DNA from: Planctomycetota bacterium | GTDB taxonomy: Bacteria; Planctomycetota; Phycisphaerae; Phycisphaerales; Phycisphaeraceae | Assembly (NCBI GenBank): GCA_029267795.1 | Contig: JAJUHR010000005.1 | Span: 1 to 18,930, forward strand | Direction: 5' to 3' | DNA: 18,930 nt | In this document: positions 14,227 to 18,930 of the stretch, piece by piece | Numbering within the stretch: the first letter of the stretch is position 1 | Layout of the letters: each line of letters starts with the position of its first letter | Notes under the pieces: generated by a model | The model's input: only the letters and a program-made list of their open reading frames with translations | Databases searched by the model: none | What the model was told of the DNA's origin: nothing | Position numbers and translations under genes: made by a program

Positions 14227-16161
14227 TTACGCTGCGGCAGGCTGCGGGGCTCGCGGGGATCGGTTTAGCCGCTGGTGGTGCTCGACCCGTTCCAGGGCGT
14301 CGCGGAAGATCTTCATCGCTTCCTCGCAGGCCTGGATGAGCATGTCGAGGTTGTCCAGGTCGCGGTCGATCTGGCGACGCTGCCGCTCGAACTCGTCGGT
14401 GTCGGTGTTGAAGATCGCGCGGTCGGCGCGGGCGCGGCGGAACGCGCCGAGGGCGTTGAGGTCGTTGATGACATTGAAGGACTCGTGCAGCTCATTGACC
14501 CGCCGCTTGATCTTTTCGACGCGTTCGAGCAGTTGGTTCATGCGGGGGCGGTCGCGTTGGTGTTCGATCATTTGCCTGAGCAGAGGGATCGCCTTGCGTG
14601 AGAGCTGGCGGATCTGCGTCACCTCGTCGGTGCGCTGCCTCAGGAGCCGCGAAGCCGCGGCGAGCCGGTCGGGATCCAGCCGGCGTGGCGGGGTGGGCAG
14701 GCGGGGTACGGGCCGGGTGGCGTGGGCCGACAGGGCCTCGGCGAGGGTGGTGGCGGTGGTGTGATCCTTGGGCAAGCCCCCTTCCGAGGCGTCGAGCACC
14801 TTCTGCGGCGCCTTGGCGAAGTCTCGCTCGAACTGTTTGAGGTAGGTGAGCATCTGTTCGTCGGAGTAGATCGGTCGGCCGTGGATGTCGCGGAGCTTGC
14901 GCAGCAGGGGTTTGTGCCGGACGATCCGCTGCCACTCCATCATCTCCAGGGTGTTGAACGGGCCGAGCTCCGGGGCCCAGACGTCGTGGATGGCGGTGCC
15001 CGGGGAGTAGTACAGGCCGTCGCTAAACCCCAGGTCCTGGCCGATGAGGATGATCGGGTCGCAGCCGAGGTGTTGGGCGACGTAGAACGACAGGTGGGCG
15101 ACGGTAGCCCCGTAAGGGACGGGGATCCGCGGCTGGGCCAGGGCGCCCAGGAGCCCATCCAGGAATTTGTGGTTGGTGACGCGGATGGGGCCGGGGTAGC
15201 TATCCAGGATGGCGGGGTTGGCCAGCGGCTCGGCCACGAGGGTGACGTCGGGCAGGTCCGGCAGGCCCTCGTAAAATCGGCGGGAGATCTCGTGGTAGTC
15301 CAAGGCGGTGACGAAGTCCGGCCGGATGCCCCGGGCCAGCAAGGGCTTGAGGGTGGTTTGGGCGGTGATCACCACCACGTTCTGCCGCACGGCCGGGTCG
15401 GTCAGCAGGTCAACGTTCTTGACCAGGCTTGGCCCGGCTCCCACGCACACCGCGGGGTAGCCGCGAGCCGCTTCGTACAAGTCGTCGGTGGAAGCGCCTG
15501 CGACGTAATACGGCAGATTGAGTGCGAGGTTGCGGTAGGTGCGGGTGGCGTTGACGATCGCGGTGGCCACGTGCGTGCGGCAGTATGACAAGGCCTCGGT
15601 GACCATTTGGCCGAACTGCTTGAGGGCCTCGGCGTGCATCTGCCGGCTGGGCGGGTGGGTGACCAGGGCGATGCCCTGCATCATCATCGCGGAGAAGTAT
15701 TCGACGCGCCCCAGCAAGGCGGCCCGGTCCATGTGATCGTCGGCGAGGACGACGTTTGGCCGGCCGAGCCACGCGGTGTGGTCGATCCTCTCCAGCACCG
15801 CCCGCAGCAGGGCCAAGTTGGGCTCGAACACCACCAGCAGGCTGTTGTTGCCCATGTGCCTGGCGATGTGGGCGACGTGGTATCCCAGGCCGAGCCCGAG
15901 CACGACGATGCCGCCGTGCTTGGTGTGGTCCACCGAGGAGGCGAGCTTCTCGGCCTCGGCGATCGGGTCGTACCGGCTGGCGAGCGCGAGCTGGCGGCCC
16001 TGGTGGTCGATGGTGGCCCAGAGCGGCCCGGCGTTGGAGGCTGCCCATTGCAGGGACGCGGGCGGCTGGTCCAAGAGGCGTTGACACAGCTCGGGTTCGG
16101 TTCGCCGCAATTGAGCGAGGTTGGCAGCAAAGATGTTCGCTGGCTGGGGGGCGGTCTGCAT
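14227..16161 (-). CDS. Maf/DUF115 family protein, 6-hydroxymethylpterin pyrophosphokinase MptE-like (motility-associated glycosylation)
   Basis: Predicted 644 residues, the usual size of Maf (motility accessory factor) proteins, which are required to attach nonulosonic acids to flagellin in Campylobacter, Aeromonas and others. An N-terminal Rossmann-like strand-loop GGIVVLGLGLGYHVAHIAR spans 83-101. The central DUF115 domain has YPAVCVGAGPSLVKNVDLL at 235-253, DFVTALDYHEISRRFYEGL at 282-300 and GQDLGFSDGLYYSPGT at 374-389. From about 490 on, a charged helical C-terminus (coiled-coil-like) is present. The start is the ATG at 16161, 64 bp after the xerD stop; the longer open frame upstream is a shadow of xerD. 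It heads the nonulosonate operon. It therefore probably uses the CMP-nonulosonate made by the downstream genes, on flagellin or another surface protein. No flagellin gene is in the window. Confidence 0.87.
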   Translation of the reverse strand: MQTAPQPANIFAANLAQLRRTEPELCQRLLDQPPASLQWAASNAGPLWATIDHQGRQLALASRYDPIAEAEKLASSVDHTKHGGIVVLGLGLGYHVAHIARHMGNNSLLVVFEPNLALLRAVLERIDHTAWLGRPNVVLADDHMDRAALLGRVEYFSAMMMQGIALVTHPPSRQMHAEALKQFGQMVTEALSYCRTHVATAIVNATRTYRNLALNLPYYVAGASTDDLYEAARGYPAVCVGAGPSLVKNVDLLTDPAVRQNVVVITAQTTLKPLLARGIRPDFVTALDYHEISRRFYEGLPDLPDVTLVAEPLANPAILDSYPGPIRVTNHKFLDGLLGALAQPRIPVPYGATVAHLSFYVAQHLGCDPIILIGQDLGFSDGLYYSPGTAIHDVWAPELGPFNTLEMMEWQRIVRHKPLLRKLRDIHGRPIYSDEQMLTYLKQFERDFAKAPQKVLDASEGGLPKDHTTATTLAEALSAHATRPVPRLPTPPRRLDPDRLAAASRLLRQRTDEVTQIRQLSRKAIPLLRQMIEHQRDRPRMNQLLERVEKIKRRVNELHESFNVINDLNALGAFRRARADRAIFNTDTDEFERQRRQIDRDLDNLDMLIQACEEAMKIFRDALERVEHHQRLNRSPRAPQPAAA

Positions 16162-16225
16162 CTTGATGATTATCGGAACGATGGGCTTACAAGCTTGAGG
16201 ATTTAGTTGTAGGTGCTGCCTTGGG

Positions 16226-17179
16226 TTACGGGCGAGGGTGGCATTTCTCGATGACGTGACGGAGGCGTGAGCGGTCCACGTGGGTATAGATTTGCGTGGT
16301 TTTGATGTTGGAGTGGCCGAGCAGTTCCTGCACGACGCGCAGGTCCGCCCCCCCGGCGAGCAGGTGCGTGGCGAATGAGTGGCGAAGGGTATGGGGGTGC
16401 ACGCCCCGCAGGCCTGCCCGGTGGGCGTGGCGTTTGACGATCTGCCAGACGACCACGCGGGTGATGGGGGAGCCGGTGCGGGAGAGCAGCAGCCGGTCTG
16501 TGGGGTGGGCTGTCCGCAAGAGTCGCGGGCGCAGGTCGGCCAGGTATGCCGTGGTGGCCTCGAGGGCGGGTTTGCCGATCGGGACGATCCGCTCCCTACT
16601 CCCTTTGCCGGTGACGCGGGCCACGCCCAGGCCCATGTGCAGGCGGGAGCAGTCCAGGTCCGCCACTTCGCTGGCCCGCAGGCCACCGGCGTACAGCAGT
16701 TCCAGCAGGGCGCGGTCGCGCAGGTACATGGCGTCCTGGGGCTGCGGGGCTGCCAGCAGAGCCTGCATCTGATCGGGGCGGAGCACATCGGGCAGGCTGC
16801 GCCAGTTGCTCGGCTGGGTCAGCAGCTCCGCGGGGTTGCGGGAGGCGTATCCGCAGGCTTCGAGGAATCGCCCGAACACCCGGATGCTGGCGACGTGGCG
16901 GGCGATGGATCGGGCCCCCAGGCCGCGCGCGTCCAAGCCCCGCAGGTGCTCACCGATTCGGCGGACGTCCAGTTCGTCCCACTTCGAGAGTTGCTTGGCC
17001 TGCATCCAGGCGTGGAGCTCCCGTAGGTCCGAGGCGTAAGCCTCGAGCGTGGCCCGCGCAAAGCCGCACTCGATCCGGCAGTAGTTCAGGAACGCGGCGA
17101 TGGCGGCGTCGGAAGCGGGGGTGGTCGGGGCGGCTTTGTGCCCCGTCGCGGCTGCGGGGCTGGTTGATCGGGGGTTCAT
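16226..17179 (-). CDS. Tyrosine recombinase XerC/XerD family
   Basis: Predicted 317 residues from the ATG at 17179; a possible start at 17194 (ATG) or 17221 (TTG) would extend the N-terminus. Residues 25-110 are a SAM-like N-terminal DNA-binding domain (SDAAIAAFLNYCRIECG). The catalytic domain holds the complete set: R168 (GGLRASEV), K192 (TGKGSRERIVPIG), H263 and R266 (HPHTLRHS), H289 (LLGHS) and Y298 (TQIYTHVD). The ending VDRSRLRHVIEKCHPR is typical of Xer proteins. These act at dif to resolve chromosome dimers. It is the housekeeping form rather than a phage integrase. It lies 64 bp upstream of the Maf gene on the same strand, so co-transcription is possible. XerC versus XerD cannot be separated by eye. 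Confidence 0.92.
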   Translation of the reverse strand: MNPRSTSPAAATGHKAAPTTPASDAAIAAFLNYCRIECGFARATLEAYASDLRELHAWMQAKQLSKWDELDVRRIGEHLRGLDARGLGARSIARHVASIRVFGRFLEACGYASRNPAELLTQPSNWRSLPDVLRPDQMQALLAAPQPQDAMYLRDRALLELLYAGGLRASEVADLDCSRLHMGLGVARVTGKGSRERIVPIGKPALEATTAYLADLRPRLLRTAHPTDRLLLSRTGSPITRVVVWQIVKRHAHRAGLRGVHPHTLRHSFATHLLAGGADLRVVQELLGHSNIKTTQIYTHVDRSRLRHVIEKCHPRP

Positions 17180-17349
17180 ATTGCAGCTTGGCATGCGTGG
17201 GAACAGGGCGGCTCTGACCAAGGGGGATCGGTCGCGCAGGCTCCTCCCCCTGAGGTCCTATCGACCTCTGCCATCTTAGCCCGTGAGTAAAGGCCGAGGG
17301 AGGGCGTGGGGGGCTGATTTAACTTCTGCGCGGACGCCAGATCGATCGG

Positions 17350-17377
17350 TTGAACCGGATAGGCAAAGGCCTAGAAT
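17350..17377 (+). promoter_or_regulatory. Sigma-70-type promoter for the tRNA gene
   Basis: TTGAAC at 17350-17355 and TAGAAT at 17372-17377 are separated by 16 bp and match the -35 and -10 consensus in five of six bases each. The -10 box ends 11 bp before the tRNA 5' end, the expected distance for start of transcription just before the gene. No further gene lies between. Confidence 0.6.
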
Positions 17378-17388
17378 GCCATCGCGCT

Positions 17389-17462
17389 GCCGACATAGCT
17401 CAACTGGTTAGAGCGAGGGATTCATAAGCCCTAGGTTGCTGGTTCGAGTCCAGCTGTCGGCA
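17389..17462 (+). tRNA. tRNA with anticodon CAU (elongator Met, or Ile2 with lysidine)
   Basis: The 74-nt sequence folds as a tRNA. Acceptor stem GCCGACA pairs with TGTCGGC, with discriminator A at 17462. The D-arm is GCTC/GAGC, the anticodon loop TTCATAA has CAT at its centre, and the T-arm is GCTGG-TTCGAGT-CCAGC. The anticodon stem AGGGA/GCCCT has four pairs and one A-G mismatch next to the loop. CCA is not encoded (ATTG follows). CAU can belong to elongator tRNA-Met or to the Ile2 tRNA modified by TilS; it lacks the three G-C pairs of an initiator anticodon stem. An integrase remnant abuts its 3' end, so the gene is probably an integration site. Confidence 0.92.
17411..17462. other. Probable attachment site: 3' part of the tRNA gene
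   Basis: The integrase remnant begins immediately beyond the tRNA 3' end and its frame continues antisense into the tRNA. Tyrosine integrases commonly use the 3' half of tRNA genes as att core. The other att copy would be a repeat of part of these bases to the right of the window; none is seen within it, so the site is inferred. Confidence 0.35.
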
Positions 17463-17470
17463 TTGGGTGT

Positions 17471-17491
17471 TTGGGTGCTGCACAGCGCCAA
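17471..17491 (+). terminator. Imperfect hairpin just after the tRNA, possible terminator
   Basis: TTGGGTGCTG and CAGCGCCAA can pair in an 8-bp stem with one bulged G and a small GCAC loop, beginning 9 bp after the tRNA 3' end. The downstream run is only TTT at 17500-17502, so intrinsic termination is weakly supported. Confidence 0.22.
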
Positions 17492-17881
17492 GTCGCGCGT
17501 TTCATCGCTGTTATTGAGTGAATCGTTTGAGGGGCCGTTTGCGCTGTCTGCGCCGCTCGGCGCGGCTTGATGCATCGAAATGTGAGGTGCGCGCTCACGT
17601 TGGCGCTCACCGTCTGGCGGGGTCGCGTCAACGCGGGCGAACCGATCGTCGGTGCCGGTTGCGCAGGCTTGTTCTGCGGGCGGTGTGCTCAGGTCGGGCA
17701 ACTTGCGGAGGGCGTCGGCTTCGTCGCCCTTAAATAGGTGCGTGTAGCGGTCCATCGTCAGGGTGATCGTGCTGTGTCGGATGATGCGCTGGTTGACCTT
17801 GGGGTAAACCCCAGCGGCTGCCAGGAGCGTCCCGCAGCTGTGGCGTAGGCTGTGGAAGTGCATGCATAAGAGCCTCGATCG

Positions 17882-18922
17882 CTACTGGGATCCGACTTCA
17901 AGCCGCACGTCCACCTGCAACCCTAGAGGTGCCGAGAGCGGCTCCACTAACTCGATTAGCACTTGGCCAACGTCTAGATCTCGCCTTTCCGAAGGATCGC
18001 GGGTGAAAACCGTCTTTGGGCCCATGATGTTCCTGATCTCAACCACACGTCCACGAACCTCCAGGCCGTGCAGGTTTGGGCCACCGATGACGGCCGGCTG
18101 CCCTACCTTCACTTGTTGGATGTAGAGCTCGTCGACTTCCACCCGCACGCGCAGTTTCGAGTCATCCGCGAACACCATCGGAGGCACCCCGTCGGTCAGG
18201 GTCACTACTTCCCCTTCCCGCCGGAGGATTTCGAGCACGATTCCATCGGTCGGTGCAACCGGCACCGCTTCATTAAGTCGTTCGCGGGCATAATCCACCT
18301 CCGCCTCCGCCAATTTCACCTTCGCCTGGGCGATGGCAACGTCCTCGGGCCGCGCCAAGTTTTCCAGGCGTTTTAGGTCGGCTTGTGATTTTGCCAAAGC
18401 ATATTCGGCCTGTTTCAATTTTGTGTCGGCTTCGGTCAGCTCATATGCGGTGGCGGCATGGCTGGCACAGAGTTGTTCGATGCGGGCCCGTTCAATACCA
18501 GCGAATCGGTGCCGTTCCGCACGAAGATCGACCTCGCTGCGCGCCGCCATGATTTCTTCCTTCATTGCTCCGGCCATAGTCCGTTCCCTTTCCTCGACGG
18601 CCAAAGCCAGCAAAGACTCGGCTTTTTTCACTTGCGCGCTCAGGGTGCTCGTGGACAGGCTCATGAGCGGCTGCCCGCGGGAAACCCGCTGCCCGACGGC
18701 GGCGTAAACCTCCTGGATGACCCCCTCTGCACGAAACTTTAGCCGTCGGACCTCCGACTCCGGTTCGAGAAAGCCGTAGCCGTAGATCGCGCGTTGCCTA
18801 TCGGTGGCCTGGATGGCCGCACGCGGCGAATCCGGAATTCCCGGCTGAGGCACGCCGACGAACAGCAACAGGGCCAGGGTCAGGACCAACGCCGAGACCG
18901 AAAGAAGGACAGCGGATTTCAT
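17882..18922 (-). CDS. HlyD/RND-type membrane fusion protein (efflux periplasmic adaptor)
   Basis: Predicted 346 residues. It begins MKSAVLLSVSALVLTLALLLFVG, an N-terminal membrane anchor or uncleaved signal (about 4-24). The first half-lipoyl/barrel part follows (FRAEGVIQEVYAAVGQRVSRGQPL at 63-86), then an Ala/Glu/Lys-rich alpha-helical hairpin at about 92-215. The second lipoyl half is VAPTDGIVLEILRREGEVV at 222-240, and the beta-barrel LRVRVEVDELYIQQVKVGQPA spans 257-277. This is the full order expected of adaptors that link an inner-membrane transporter to an outer-membrane channel. The length is complete. Its stop TAG at 17884-17882 is directly followed, in the same frame, by the integrase remnant. 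Its DNA is visibly less GC-rich than the rest: 18361-18420 has 26 G/C of 60, against 44 of 60 at 12661-12720. A partner ABC or RND gene is probably beyond the right edge. The substrate is unknown. Confidence 0.87.
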   Translation of the reverse strand: MKSAVLLSVSALVLTLALLLFVGVPQPGIPDSPRAAIQATDRQRAIYGYGFLEPESEVRRLKFRAEGVIQEVYAAVGQRVSRGQPLMSLSTSTLSAQVKKAESLLALAVEERERTMAGAMKEEIMAARSEVDLRAERHRFAGIERARIEQLCASHAATAYELTEADTKLKQAEYALAKSQADLKRLENLARPEDVAIAQAKVKLAEAEVDYARERLNEAVPVAPTDGIVLEILRREGEVVTLTDGVPPMVFADDSKLRVRVEVDELYIQQVKVGQPAVIGGPNLHGLEVRGRVVEIRNIMGPKTVFTRDPSERRDLDVGQVLIELVEPLSAPLGLQVDVRLEVGSQ

Positions 18923-18930
18923 GGCGGCCC

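Larger units (their letters stand above)
17408..17863 (-). pseudogene. C-terminal remnant of a phage/island-type tyrosine integrase
   Basis: The frame encodes only the last part of a tyrosine integrase: FHSLRHSCGTLL (catalytic His4 and Arg7, counting from the Met at 17863), IIRHSTITLTMDRYTHLF with His30 and Tyr40, then a polar tail. The N-terminal DNA-binding domain and the first catalytic Arg and Lys are missing, so it cannot be active. The frame stays open upstream to 17881, where the hlyD stop codon lies, so homology to the rest of the integrase ends abruptly between the two. The final 17 or so residues (WTRTSNLGLMNPSL region) are encoded antisense inside the tRNA gene. Integrases of tRNA-targeting elements are often read into the attachment site in this way. 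The tail after Tyr40 resembles the long variable C-termini of planctomycete integrases. Confidence 0.75.

Noticed and set aside
17408..18922. Idea that hlyD and the integrase remnant form one natural fusion, since they share a frame
   Set aside because: A TAG at 17884-17882 ends hlyD at a normal HlyD C-terminus; the shared frame is most simply chance at a recombination joint.
1..18930. CRISPR arrays, insertion sequences and rRNA genes
   Set aside because: No regularly spaced repeats, transposase motifs or rRNA-like sequence were seen on reading either strand.

Overview
The window is GC-rich bacterial chromosome, and nearly all of it is coding. Most genes lie on the minus strand. The gene content is best explained by a planctomycete, possibly of the Phycisphaerae: HflK/HflC-type SPFH proteins clustered with an ABC-2 type transporter, a tyrosine-integrase fragment of the type common in planctomycetes, and frequent starts without a Shine-Dalgarno sequence. 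This assignment is inference from gene content; no taxonomic marker such as 16S rRNA is present.

Region 1 (1-7282) is a membrane module. Reading leftwards from about 6131, it encodes a large HflK-like SPFH protein with an extra polytopic membrane domain, an HflC-like SPFH protein, a third SPFH protein, an ABC ATPase with a long low-complexity tail, and a membrane protein cut by the window edge. Two of the joints are ATGA stop/start overlaps, so the genes are probably one operon. An ABC-2 type permease is transcribed divergently from a 167-bp shared intergenic region. The parts suggest an ABC-2 transporter working with an SPFH membrane scaffold. No FtsH protease gene is present.

Region 2 (7407-9440) is a heavy-metal P1B-type ATPase that ends convergently with the permease.

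Region 3 (9531-16161) is a nonulosonic (sialic-type) acid and protein-glycosylation operon. In transcription order it encodes a Maf/DUF115 protein (the motility-associated family linked to flagellin glycosylation), an unusual nucleotidyltransferase/degenerate radical-SAM/SPASM fusion, a NeuA-NeuB fusion, and a NeuC-type UDP-GlcNAc 2-epimerase. Together these can make ManNAc from UDP-GlcNAc, condense it with PEP, activate the product with CMP, and supply a Maf-type acceptor system. A XerC/XerD recombinase gene lies just upstream on the same strand.

Region 4 (17350-18930) is a tRNA gene with anticodon CAU and a recognisable promoter. It is followed immediately by the C-terminal remnant of a second tyrosine integrase, whose reading frame runs antisense into the tRNA. 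A visibly lower-GC HlyD-type membrane fusion protein gene follows. This looks like the tRNA-side edge of an integrated element extending to the right of the window.
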